Shown piece after piece: positions 17,022 through 25,871 of a stretch of DNA of 64,000 nt. Source of the stretch: an uncultured Clostridia bacterium (GTDB lineage: Bacteria; Bacillota; Clostridia; Peptostreptococcales; Anaerovoracaceae). The translations under genes were made by a program, and so were the position numbers. The stretch spans positions 140,736 to 204,735 of the forward strand of contig CAKQXD010000004.1 in assembly GCA_934281605.1 (NCBI GenBank), written 5' to 3'. The notes beneath the pieces are model-generated. The model made no database searches, had not been told where the DNA came from, and worked only from the letters and a program-made list of their open reading frames with translations. Within the stretch, counting starts at the first letter, position 1, and each line of letters begins with the position of its first letter.

Positions 17022-17222
17022 TTAGTCCAGGTTGTACTTGGACTTGAACTTTTCCACACGTCCGCCTCTGTGAGCGAACTTCTGCTGTCCTGTAAAGAAT
17101 GGATGGCACGCTGAGCAAATGTCCGTTCTGATTTCTTCCTGTACGGACTTTGTCATAAATGTGTTACCGCATGCGCAAGTTACTTTACATTCCTTGTAGT
17201 CAGGATGGATTCCTTCCTTCAT
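17022..17222 (-). CDS. rpmE: Ribosomal protein bL31
   Basis: 66-residue large-subunit protein. The start MKEGIHPDY at 17222 has AGAGGTG upstream. The zinc-type cysteines are present: CACGN near residues 14-17 and DICSACHPFFTG, so this is the Zn-binding (C+) paralogue. In many Firmicutes rpmE sits next to rho; here other genes lie between them. Confidence 0.97.
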   Translation of the reverse strand: MKEGIHPDYKECKVTCACGNTFMTKSVQEEIRTDICSACHPFFTGQQKFAHRGGRVEKFKSKYNLD

Positions 17223-17364
17223 GCTATTCACCTCTTTCCTGCTCAGGTTTACCACCTTTGCATAATAATATGCTGGATTCAACATCACAGCTCATTCAGT
17301 GTACCATACGCACACCGGAATTTCAATGTTTTTTTGCTGTTCTTCGTATTTTTGCAGATCCAGC

Positions 17365-18876
17365 CTATTCCGGCTGCAGCCTGCCTCCGCCCGGGAGGGA
17401 TACGGTCTTGCCGCCCAGCCAGTTGTTGGCTTCCCGGTTTTTATCATAATATATCGTGTGCCCGCCGGACTGGATATTGCGGCACTTCTTGTCGCCATTG
17501 CGCAGCGAGCTGACGTGACTGTCGCCGGTGACGTTCCACTTGCTGCTCTTGCTGAGATACACCTTGCTGTAAGCCGCCGTGCCCTTGGCATCAAATGTAC
17601 CGGAATAGGAGCTTCCCTCCGTCAGAACCAGCTTCACCTTGCTTGACTCATCGCATGTGATGTCCCCGCTGTAGTCCTGGTTCACGCCGTACAGCAGCAG
17701 CTTGCCCCCGTTCTTATTCTTGTCCGTCTTCACATCCGCCAGCACAGAAGCCGCCGAGGTCAGATCCGTGTTCATCATTTTCACGAAACCCTCGATCCCG
17801 GTCACCTGCAGCAGCGTTTTATTCGATACAGCTTCCAGCGATGAGCTGTCCGCCATTATTTTCGCTTTTCCGGTCTGCCCGGAGGATGCTGCAAAACCCG
17901 TTTCACCGCTCGATGTCCGCCGCGCGGTCTTTGCAGAAGATCCGTTATTTTCCTGCAAAGTCGTCTGATCACACAGCTCTACCGCCGCCTCGCCGCGGGA
18001 CACCATGCTGGAGCTTTTAAGGTTCACCACGCCGCCCGGAAGCACCGCGATCCCGGCGCTTTTCTGCACCGCCAGCGAAACGCTGGTCAGGGACACATTT
18101 CCCGCCGAAACCACGCATGGACTGCCCTCCGTCGTCGTTTCCATCGTGCTGTCGCTCAGATCGATGACACTGCCGCGATCCAGTGCTGCCGCCGCGATGC
18201 TCTTCTCGCCGGAACTGGTGAGATTGACCTGTTCTCCATTGATCGCCGCGCCGTTTTCCGCTGCGATGCCGCAGGCGTTTTTGCCCAGGATCGCGACGGA
18301 AGATCTGCTCATGGAAATCCGCCCGCCGCTGTTCATCGCCAGGAGCCCGATCCGTGCGTCGTCTTTCACTTCATAGGATTCATCGTTGACCGCGACCGAC
18401 TCGCCGTCCGCATTGAGCTGCGCCGTTCCTCCGCTGACCTGTACCGCCTGTCCTGAAGTCGCAGTGTTCCCCGAGCCGTTACTGCCGTCAGAGCCGGAAT
18501 CTGAACCATTGCCGGAATCCGAGCCGGAGCCTGCGCCGGTATTGACGCCGGAAGCCGCCTTGTAATCCACATCCTCTACATTCGACACCGCCGTCGCATC
18601 CCTGCCGTCGCAAAGGATCGAAACAATATCCCCCGCCTTGAAATCATCGTAAAAAACATTTTCCGGCAGATTGTAGGATTTCTCACAGCCGTCGCTCTCA
18701 AACGAACCGCCATAGGTGTAGTCCCCGCTCTCGATCGTTATTTGATTTTCATCCGTCTTCACCACCTGACCGTAAACGATGTTGTCATCCGCCGAAGCTG
18801 CAGACCCCCGGCTGCACGCCGAAAAGGTCAGAAGCAGCAGGCACGACAGACACCCAGCCAGCAAAACTCTCTTCAT
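17365..18876 (-). CDS. Secreted lipoprotein with beta-helix-like repeats
   Basis: 503 residues. A signal peptide ends in a lipobox (LTFSAC, Cys21), so it should be lipid-anchored outside the membrane. Residues about 30-100 form a small compact domain, then a Gly/Ser/Asp linker (about 113-145), then Ser/Gly/Val/Leu-rich irregular repeats (SSGE, SLAV, NLKSSS) suggesting a right-handed beta-helix. The C-terminus resembles the ends of Clostridia adhesin-like proteins. Two CTTTGCAG words form an inverted pair at 17939 and 17953. Function unknown. Confidence 0.7.
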   Translation of the reverse strand: MKRVLLAGCLSCLLLLTFSACSRGSAASADDNIVYGQVVKTDENQITIESGDYTYGGSFESDGCEKSYNLPENVFYDDFKAGDIVSILCDGRDATAVSNVEDVDYKAASGVNTGAGSGSDSGNGSDSGSDGSNGSGNTATSGQAVQVSGGTAQLNADGESVAVNDESYEVKDDARIGLLAMNSGGRISMSRSSVAILGKNACGIAAENGAAINGEQVNLTSSGEKSIAAAALDRGSVIDLSDSTMETTTEGSPCVVSAGNVSLTSVSLAVQKSAGIAVLPGGVVNLKSSSMVSRGEAAVELCDQTTLQENNGSSAKTARRTSSGETGFAASSGQTGKAKIMADSSSLEAVSNKTLLQVTGIEGFVKMMNTDLTSAASVLADVKTDKNKNGGKLLLYGVNQDYSGDITCDESSKVKLVLTEGSSYSGTFDAKGTAAYSKVYLSKSSKWNVTGDSHVSSLRNGDKKCRNIQSGGHTIYYDKNREANNWLGGKTVSLPGGGRLQPE

Positions 18877-18989
18877 TCAGGCACTCCTCACACAGCAGTC
18901 ACCGCAATATCTACTACAATTCTATCTTATAGCAGTATAGTACCCCCGCCGTGTGTCGATTCGGTGTACATTAGATGCGCTTTTTGTGC

Positions 18990-19026
18990 AAAAAATCGAG
19001 CTGCAGACCATCTGAAGCTCGATTTT
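18990..19026 (-). terminator. Intrinsic terminator of the hydF gene
   Basis: Minus strand AAAATCGAGCT pairs with AGCTCGATTTT and ends in T6, about 50 bp past the hydF stop. Confidence 0.8.
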
Positions 19027-19075
19027 GATTTTCGCAAAGACTCCGCAAATATTTCGCAAAGTCCTCGCTGACATT

Positions 19076-20311
19076 TTATTTCTGTTCACCGGGCAGGTCG
19101 ATCTTGTCCAGGATGCCGGACAGTTTCGCCAGCACGATGCCGTAGTTGGTGATAGGTACGCCTGCTGCCTGAGCTTCGGCGATGCGACTCAGGACATGGC
19201 GGCGGTTGAACATGCACGCGCCGCAGTGGATCACCAGATCGTATTCCTTCAGGTCATCCAGAGGCGGGAAATCGCTGCCGCTGACGTTGGTGATCTGGAT
19301 GTCAGGTCCGAATTTTTTACGCAGTAAATTCGGTATTTTTTCCCGGCCGATGTCCTCCGAAAGAGGCACGTGGGTGCAGGCTTCGGCGACCAGAACCTTT
19401 GCTTTTTCAGTCATTTCGTCTAACTGCGATGCGCCTTTGACAAATTCTTCGATGTCACCTTTGTATGCTGCAAAGAGCACAGAGAACGACGTCAATCTGC
19501 TGGACGCCGGCTTAGCGTCATAGACCTGTTTGAAGCACTGAGAATCTGTAATGATCAGATCCGGCGCCCGCCGCAGAGCGGCGAGCGCCCCCGCAATGCC
19601 GTCCGCGGTGCACGCCACAGCCGTGCACCGCCTGTCGAGCAATTCCCGGAGCGTCTGCACCTGAGGCAGGATCAGACGCCCCTTTGGAGCCTGAATGTCC
19701 TGGGGCATCACCAGCAGGACCAGACTGCCCGCATCCACCATATCGCAAAGAATCTGCTGCCGCAGAAAATCCTCCGGAGCCATCTTTGTGATTTTCTGCC
19801 GCAGCTCGTCTAAACCGGCTCCTTCCTCTGCGCTGACCGAGAGGACCGGGATGTCATCGCCCAGCTCCGCCCGGATGGCAGCCAGAACCTGCGGTACCGG
19901 CTGCCGCAGTCGTTCCCGCTTGGATAAAACCGCTATGACCGGGATGTCCTTTTCCGTAAAATCCATGATCCAGCGCCGCTCCTCATCCAGATTTCTGGCG
20001 AGAGCCGACTCATCGTCGATGACCATGAGGGCCAGGTCGGTCCGGGGCAGGATCTCTTTGGTTTTCTGCACCCGGAGTTCCCCCAGGTCGCCTTCATCGT
20101 CGAATCCGGCCGTGTCGATGAACACCACCGGTCCTATCGGGTGGAGTTCCATCGCCTTAAAGACCGGATCCGCAGTGGTTCCCGGGGTGTCGGAAACCAG
20201 CGCCAGCTTCTGGCCGGTCAGGGCGTTGATCAGCGAGGATTTCCCGCTGTTTCGTTTTCCAAATAATCCGATGTGCAGGCGGTCTGCCCGCGGGGTATCG
20301 TTTAATCCCAT
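19076..20311 (-). CDS. hydF: [FeFe]-hydrogenase maturation GTPase HydF
   Basis: Scaffold that carries the 2Fe precursor of the H-cluster to HydA; 411 residues. The GTPase domain has GKRNSGKSSL, DTPGTT and DTAGFDD; the C-terminal third has the iron-sulfur ligands in ACTHVPL and HCGACMFNRR. It follows hydG by 89 bp. hydE and the hydrogenase itself are not in the window. RBS AGGAGG. Confidence 0.93.
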   Translation of the reverse strand: MGLNDTPRADRLHIGLFGKRNSGKSSLINALTGQKLALVSDTPGTTADPVFKAMELHPIGPVVFIDTAGFDDEGDLGELRVQKTKEILPRTDLALMVIDDESALARNLDEERRWIMDFTEKDIPVIAVLSKRERLRQPVPQVLAAIRAELGDDIPVLSVSAEEGAGLDELRQKITKMAPEDFLRQQILCDMVDAGSLVLLVMPQDIQAPKGRLILPQVQTLRELLDRRCTAVACTADGIAGALAALRRAPDLIITDSQCFKQVYDAKPASSRLTSFSVLFAAYKGDIEEFVKGASQLDEMTEKAKVLVAEACTHVPLSEDIGREKIPNLLRKKFGPDIQITNVSGSDFPPLDDLKEYDLVIHCGACMFNRRHVLSRIAEAQAAGVPITNYGIVLAKLSGILDKIDLPGEQK

Positions 20312-20400
20312 GTTTGCATCCTCCTGTTGCTTCGTCTGGTTGCTTGCAGTTCGGGCAGCTCCGTTCCAGGCAATCTCACTCCAGGCCTTTTCTCTCTGCC

Positions 20401-21822
20401 TTAGAACCGAAAATCCCTCATACCGCCTTCCATGTCGTGGAGGTGTTCTTCCACTTTGGCGCGAACGGTTTCGTTCGGGATCTTGGCCAGTCGCTCCTGG
20501 ATGACTTTCAAGCCTTTCTGCTTCGTTTCTTCGGTAGCGTAGTCTTCCAGGTACTCCTTGAAGGTCATGAGTGCGTTTGGCTGGCAGATGTTAGCGATCT
20601 GGCCGGTCTTGACCAGACTCATGAACCGGTCGCCGGTACGGCCTGCACGGTAGCATGCCGTGCAGAAGCTAGGCACGTGGCCAAGATCCAGCAGCCAGTC
20701 TACCACTTCATTTAATGTTCTCGTATCGTTGACGTCGAACTGTGCGGAATTGTCGTCTTCAGCTTCCTCTTCCACGTAGCCGCCTACGCTGGTGCGGCTG
20801 CCGCCGGAGATCTGGGAAACGCCGATCTGAACGGCTTCTCCACGCATCGCTTTGGATTCTCTCGTAGACATGATGATGCCGGTGTACGGCACGGCGATAC
20901 GCAGGATGGCGATGATCCGCTTGAAAACATCGTCAGGCACGCCGTTATCGAAAGTATCCGGATCGATATCATCCGCCGGGCGAACTCTCGGCACGCTGAT
21001 GGTGTGAGGACCGCAGCCGTAAGTGTCTTCCAGATGCTTTGCATGCATGAGGATGCCGACGAAATCGTACTTATATAAATTCAGTCCGAACAGAACGCCG
21101 CAGCCTACATCATCGATACCGCCTTCCATAGCCCGGTCCATAGCTTCCGTGTGGTAAGCATAATCGCTCTTCGGACCGGACGGATGGAGATCCTCATACG
21201 CTTCTTTATTATATGTTTCCTGGAACAGGATGTACGTTCCGATTCCAGCGTCTTTCAGTTTTCTGTAATTTTCCACGGTGGTCGCCGCGATGTTGACGTT
21301 GACCCGGCGGATGGCACCGTTCTTGTGCTTGACGCTGTAAATCGTGTTGATACACTCCAGAATATACTCGATCGGATTGTTCTTCGGGTCTTCCCCCGCT
21401 TCGATGGCAAGTCTCTTGTGTCCCATATCCTGCAAAGCCGTAACCTCCTGACGGATCTGTTCCTGGGTCAGCTTCTTGCGGCTGATGTGCTTGTTCTGAC
21501 CATGATATGGACAGTATTTGCAGCCGTTAATGCAGTAGTTGGACAGATAGAGCGGTGCGAAAAGCACGACTCTGTTGCCGTAAAATTTCTCTTTGATTTC
21601 CTGCGCCAGACGGAAAATCTCCTGATGGATGCTCTCGTCCTCGCACTCTAAAAGCAGCGCCGCTTCCCGGTAGGACAGGCCTTTGCAGTCCCGCGCCCGC
21701 TCCAGGATCTTGCGCATATCTTCTACGTCGTTTTTATGCTCCGCCGCATAGCGCAGAGTCTCTTCGATCTCTTCGTGGCAGATAAATTCCTCTGCTTTCT
21801 TCGATTTACTGTTATAACTCAT
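20401..21822 (-). CDS. hydG: [FeFe]-hydrogenase maturase HydG (radical SAM)
   Basis: Cleaves tyrosine to give CO and cyanide ligands for the H-cluster; 473 residues. The radical SAM cluster motif is C97-x3-C101-x2-C104 (YCINGCKYCPYH) and the second C-terminal cluster is CTAC...C with the CX2CX22C spacing that separates HydG from ThiH. RBS GAGGAGG. A CTTTGCAG word is at 21430 and another at 21681. Confidence 0.95.
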   Translation of the reverse strand: MSYNSKSKKAEEFICHEEIEETLRYAAEHKNDVEDMRKILERARDCKGLSYREAALLLECEDESIHQEIFRLAQEIKEKFYGNRVVLFAPLYLSNYCINGCKYCPYHGQNKHISRKKLTQEQIRQEVTALQDMGHKRLAIEAGEDPKNNPIEYILECINTIYSVKHKNGAIRRVNVNIAATTVENYRKLKDAGIGTYILFQETYNKEAYEDLHPSGPKSDYAYHTEAMDRAMEGGIDDVGCGVLFGLNLYKYDFVGILMHAKHLEDTYGCGPHTISVPRVRPADDIDPDTFDNGVPDDVFKRIIAILRIAVPYTGIIMSTRESKAMRGEAVQIGVSQISGGSRTSVGGYVEEEAEDDNSAQFDVNDTRTLNEVVDWLLDLGHVPSFCTACYRAGRTGDRFMSLVKTGQIANICQPNALMTFKEYLEDYATEETKQKGLKVIQERLAKIPNETVRAKVEEHLHDMEGGMRDFRF

Positions 21823-21908
21823 ATTACCTTACCTCCTCGTCTGCCAAAGGAAACCGCCGTCCGGCGCGCTGCGCCGCCAGACTCCCCGGGCAGCACCCTT
21901 TGCAGAAA

Positions 21909-21945
21909 CAAAAAAAGCTCTGCCTGGTGCGTTCCCAAACAGAGC
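21909..21945 (-). terminator. Intrinsic terminator after prmC
   Basis: Minus strand GCTCTG / CAGAGC stem followed by T7, about 40 bp past the prmC stop, separating it from hydG. Confidence 0.7.
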
Positions 21946-21984
21946 CTGATATACCTGAAATCTGCGGCATGCCGCGTCGTCAGA

Positions 21985-22926
21985 TCAGTCCTCGCCTTGT
22001 TCCTCGGTCGCGCCCTTGGCTTCAGTACGATGTTCATTCTTATCTCTTATCTGACATTTTACCACACGATCCTTGCCAGGTAAATCCCTGATTATCTCAG
22101 CAGGCGTGTATCTGCCGTCATCTTTTAACATTTTTCGCAGATCCTCCCCCTGATCGTGTCCGATTTCCAGCAGCAGGAATCCCTCCGGCTTCAGATAACC
22201 AGCCGCCTCTTTCACGATGATGCGGTAGAAATCCAGCCCGTCTTTGCCGCCGTCCAGAGCCTGCAAAGGCTCATGATCCTTGACTTCCTCCTGCAGGATC
22301 GAGATCATCCGCGTCCTGATATACGGCGGATTGCTGACGATCATATCAAATTTTTTACCTGCCGCCGGTGCGAACATGTCGCCCTTGGCAAACTTCATCT
22401 TTACTCTTAAATTCCGGGCGTTTTCCTCCGCCACAGCAAGAGCCTTTTCACTGACGTCCGTGCCCAAAACCTTCACATGGGAACTGATCTTAGCCAGAGA
22501 GATCCCGATGGCTCCGCTGCCGCAGCAAAGATCCAGCACGTCCCATTCCTTGCCGCCCTTCAGCTTTTCCAGAAAAGTCAGCTTTTCCCGCGGCGTTTCC
22601 TGGATGACTCTGGCCGCCTCCGTCACCAGCGTTTCCGTATCCTGGCGCGGGATCAGCACGTCGGGTGACACTTTAAAGGTGTGCCCCATGAACTCCTGCA
22701 CTCCCGTGATGTGCTGCAAAGGGATCCGCTGGGCGCGCTTTGCGATCAGCTCCATATATTTTTCTTCCGTCTCAGCGTCCACCTCTTCCTCCGCCTTTAA
22801 AAACAGCTGGACCTTGTCCATACCGGTGAGGAAGCAGTACAGCTCCTGGGCGTCGATCCTGGCGTCCATGCAGTAGGCTTTCGCCAGACGGTATTCGCCT
22901 TCTTTTACGAGGATCCTCGTTTTCAT
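21985..22926 (-). CDS. prmC: Release-factor glutamine N5-methyltransferase
   Basis: Methylates the GGQ glutamine of RF1/RF2. 313 residues: helical N-terminal domain, then a Rossmann methyltransferase with DLCCGSGAIGISLA and the catalytic NPPY motif (SNPPYIRT). The C-terminal 20 residues are charged and probably disordered. RBS AGGAG. Its substrate gene prfA lies about 9 kb away at 11731. Confidence 0.93.
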   Translation of the reverse strand: MKTRILVKEGEYRLAKAYCMDARIDAQELYCFLTGMDKVQLFLKAEEEVDAETEEKYMELIAKRAQRIPLQHITGVQEFMGHTFKVSPDVLIPRQDTETLVTEAARVIQETPREKLTFLEKLKGGKEWDVLDLCCGSGAIGISLAKISSHVKVLGTDVSEKALAVAEENARNLRVKMKFAKGDMFAPAAGKKFDMIVSNPPYIRTRMISILQEEVKDHEPLQALDGGKDGLDFYRIIVKEAAGYLKPEGFLLLEIGHDQGEDLRKMLKDDGRYTPAEIIRDLPGKDRVVKCQIRDKNEHRTEAKGATEEQGED

Positions 22927-22948
22927 CTGTCATTCTCCTGTCTGTCGT

Positions 22949-24157
22949 TTATATAAATCTGCGCTCCTGCAAAGGCTGCCGCTTCACGAAAATCACGCAG
23001 GTCTTGTTCACCTGACGACCCCGCTTCCATCCGGCGGGGGCTTTGCAGGAAAGGACCTGCCCCTGGCGAAATGCGGCCTGCCGGGAGGCTGCTGCGTTGC
23101 TGCTTTGCCGGTCGGAAACCTCCGGCGACTGACCGCCGTCAGCAGCGTTCTTTGCAGACTCGATCAGCTCGTGACCATCGTAATGTCCGACGTCTTCTTT
23201 GCAGATCGTGAACGTGCCGCACGGTTTTTCATCGCACACGGCATGGATCGCTGCGATCGCTACTTCCAGCTGACTGTCATCCGGTTCTTTCGTCGTGATC
23301 TTTTGCAGATACAGTCCTGGAAGGCTCAGGATCTTCACCACGATGTTATCGCTTTTTCCGGCCCATTTGAGGAGTTCATAGGAAAGCCCTGCGATCACCG
23401 GAAGGAGCAGAAGTCTGGTGACGATCCGAAGCCAGAGGCTCGGCCATCCCAGCAGAAAATGCAGTGCAAATGCGATGATAAACACGAACATGAGGAAGCT
23501 GGTGCCGCACCGCGGGTGGAGCGTCGGGAACTGCCGGCAGTTGACCGGAGTCAGTTCCAGTCCGTTTTCAAAGCAATGGATCGTTTTGTGCTCGGCGCCG
23601 TGGAACTGAAAGACCCGTTTGATCTCCCCCATAAAGGAAATCAGCCACACATATGCTACAAAAAGAACGATCCGAAATACGCCTTCTGCAAAGTTGAGCC
23701 AGAACACGCTGTCGGTAAACAGCTTCATCAGGTTCACCACGCCGGTCGGCAGGATGATGAATATCCCCACCGTGAAGACCAGTGCCAGGAACACCGAAAA
23801 ATAGATCATCAGATTCCAGGCGCCCTTGGCTCCGAATTTTTTATTGAGCCAGGCTTCGAAGCGACTTTCTTCATATTCTTCTTCGTCGCCGTCCTCCAGC
23901 ATTTCTGCTGAGTCCATGAGAGTTTTCGTGCCGGTCACCATGGAATCGATGAATGCCACCACTCCTCGCAAAAGAGGGATCTTCGTCCATTTGCCATACA
24001 CCTTGGTCGGAACGGTCTTGATCTGGATATCATCATTTGGCAGACGCACGGCGAGAGCTGTTTTTTTCTCGCCTTTCATCATGATGCCTTCCATAACAGC
24101 CTGTCCGCCCATCTTGGTCGGGCAGGCGTCTTTTAAGAAAATCTTGCTTAAATCCAT
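22949..24157 (-). CDS. DUF1385 membrane protein with extended C-terminal tail
   Basis: 402 residues; family members are usually near 310. The core (residues 10-320) has GGQAVMEGIMMKG, several membrane helices and the FHGAEHKTIHC...HPRCGTSF motif. The last roughly 80 residues are Ser/Gln/Ala/Arg-rich without family similarity, and their DNA holds four CTTTGCAG words within 230 bp (22977, 23041, 23150, 23197). Function unknown; the family is typically linked to rho, rpmE and prmC in Clostridia. Confidence 0.8.
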   Translation of the reverse strand: MDLSKIFLKDACPTKMGGQAVMEGIMMKGEKKTALAVRLPNDDIQIKTVPTKVYGKWTKIPLLRGVVAFIDSMVTGTKTLMDSAEMLEDGDEEEYEESRFEAWLNKKFGAKGAWNLMIYFSVFLALVFTVGIFIILPTGVVNLMKLFTDSVFWLNFAEGVFRIVLFVAYVWLISFMGEIKRVFQFHGAEHKTIHCFENGLELTPVNCRQFPTLHPRCGTSFLMFVFIIAFALHFLLGWPSLWLRIVTRLLLLPVIAGLSYELLKWAGKSDNIVVKILSLPGLYLQKITTKEPDDSQLEVAIAAIHAVCDEKPCGTFTICKEDVGHYDGHELIESAKNAADGGQSPEVSDRQSSNAAASRQAAFRQGQVLSCKAPAGWKRGRQVNKTCVIFVKRQPLQERRFI

Positions 24158-24163
24158 GCTGTG

Positions 24164-25636
24164 TTATCCTTCTAATCTGATCTTCTTGATCACTTCAATA
24201 AAGGTTTTGTTATCTCGTGTGTGTGCCAGGTTGTCCAGGATCATTTCAGTGACTTCCTGGTTGTCCCGGTTGCCCAGCGCCCGTCTCATGCGCCAGATGG
24301 CTTCCATTTCTTCCTGGTTCATCAGCAGGTCTTCTCGTCTCGTACCCGATTTGTTGAGATCGATAGCCGGGAAGATACGCTTCTCTGAAAGCTTGCGATC
24401 CAGATGAAGTTCCATGTTTCCGGTCCCTTTGAATTCTTCAAAGATAAGATCGTCCATACGGCTTCCCGTTTCCACAAGTGCCGTCGCCAGGATCGTGATG
24501 CTGCCGCCCTCTTCCAGATTTCTGGCTGCACCGAAAAACTTCTTTGGCTTATACAAAGCTCCGGGATCGAAACCACCCGACAGAGTCTTTCCTGATGCCG
24601 GCACTACCAGGTTGTAGGCTCTCGCCAGTCTTGTGATACTGTCCAGCAGAACCACCACATCCTTGCCGTGCTCTGCCAGTCTCTGTGCTCTGGCCAGAAC
24701 CATCTCCGCCACTTTAACGTGATGCTGCGGCATTTCGTCAAAGGTGGAATAGATCACTTCTCCACTCTTGAGGCTCCGCTTCATATCCGTAACTTCTTCC
24801 GGCCGCTCGTCTACCAGCAGCACGATCAGCTCTGTTTCCGGGTAGTGTTTCTCGATACTGTTTGCGATTTTTTTAAGAAGGACTGTTTTACCGGCTTTCG
24901 GCGGTGCAACTATGAGTCCTCTCTGTCCTTTTCCGATCGGCGCCACCAGGTCGATGAGGCGCAGGGAAAGATCCCTGCCATCCTCCAGAACCAGCCGTTC
25001 ATTCGGGAAGATCGGAGTCAGTGATTCGAAATCCGGTCTTTTGATAGCTGCTCCCGGCTCGTCTCCATTGACGGATACTACGTACAGCAGTGCGCCGAAG
25101 CGGTTTCCGTCATTGGGATGTCTGCAGATTCCTTTGATTTTATCGCCGGTCTTTAAATTGAAGCGCCGGATCTGAGCCGGAGCCACGTAAATATCTTTTT
25201 CGCTGGTCAGGAAGTTGTTGAATCTAAGAAATCCGAACCCGTCTTCTGCCAGTTCAAGAATGCCTTCTACTTCGAAACGGTCGTCGCGGGTTTCGCGAGG
25301 TTCGCGGTTGTCGCGGCCTTCACGGCTTTCGCGAGGTTCCCTCGGTTCGCGATTGTCACGGCCTTCACGGGTTTCACGAGGCTCCCGCGGTTCGTGGCTT
25401 TCGCGCGGTTCCCTCGGTTCGCGGTTGCTGCCTGGCTGCGGATCCCGGCCATGAACAGACTTATCGCGATCGTCTTTATTGCTGTTTTCTTCTTTTGGAT
25501 CTTCACGCATCAGATTTGCGATCAGATCAGCTTTTTTCATTTTCTCGTACCCCTGTAATCCGAAAGTTTTCGCGATTTCACGCAATTCGACCACTTTCTT
25601 GGACTTCAGAGTCTTTTCGTCCAATGTTTTCCACAT
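24164..25636 (-). CDS. rho: Transcription termination factor Rho
   Basis: Hexameric RNA helicase that ends transcription. 490 residues: N-terminal SAP-like segment (1-45), an unusual Arg/Glu/Pro repeat insert (71-118), the RNA-binding cold-shock-like domain (121-200), Walker A at 244-251 (APPKAGKT), and the VVLLDSITRLARAYN and Q/R-loop regions. RBS AAAGGA. Six bases separate it from the DUF1385 gene. Confidence 0.95.
   Translation of the reverse strand: MWKTLDEKTLKSKKVVELREIAKTFGLQGYEKMKKADLIANLMREDPKEENSNKDDRDKSVHGRDPQPGSNREPREPRESHEPREPRETREGRDNREPREPRESREGRDNREPRETRDDRFEVEGILELAEDGFGFLRFNNFLTSEKDIYVAPAQIRRFNLKTGDKIKGICRHPNDGNRFGALLYVVSVNGDEPGAAIKRPDFESLTPIFPNERLVLEDGRDLSLRLIDLVAPIGKGQRGLIVAPPKAGKTVLLKKIANSIEKHYPETELIVLLVDERPEEVTDMKRSLKSGEVIYSTFDEMPQHHVKVAEMVLARAQRLAEHGKDVVVLLDSITRLARAYNLVVPASGKTLSGGFDPGALYKPKKFFGAARNLEEGGSITILATALVETGSRMDDLIFEEFKGTGNMELHLDRKLSEKRIFPAIDLNKSGTRREDLLMNQEEMEAIWRMRRALGNRDNQEVTEMILDNLAHTRDNKTFIEVIKKIRLEG
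25283..25426 (-). repeat. rho: Tandem repeats coding the Rho Arg-Glu-Pro insert
   Basis: Degenerate tandem copies code for REPREPRE(S/T) and REGRDN blocks (residues 71-118). Rho insertion domains of this charged, disordered kind are known in several phyla and can extend RNA contact. Confidence 0.7.
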
Positions 25637-25689
25637 ATTATGTGAATCCTTTCTGTTCGTTGGTGTGGGTTGTATTTTTAGAGTGTAAA

Positions 25690-25760
25690 AAATCTTAGAT
25701 CGGTCTTTCGGGAATCCAAATACCCTAATCTTCTATATAATATACACCTGTTTTGAAAAG
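25690..25760 (-). promoter_or_regulatory. Possible rho promoter region
   Basis: Minus strand TTGTAT, 17-bp spacer, TATATT near 25738-25767. Medium match only. Confidence 0.4.
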
Positions 25761-25789
25761 TATACAAGACAGCGGGGAAAAATCAGCAA

Positions 25790-25843
25790 GAAAAAAGATT
25801 TCAGCCCGATTCCCTGCAGTATGCTTGGAATCGGGCCGAAATC
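25790..25843 (-). terminator. Intrinsic terminator of the first surface-protein gene
   Basis: A long stem (minus strand GATTTCGGCCCGATTCC with its complement) is followed by T6, about 30 bp past the stop at 25872. Confidence 0.85.
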
Positions 25844-25871
25844 ACATTCCTCGTTATTTGAATAACCTCGG

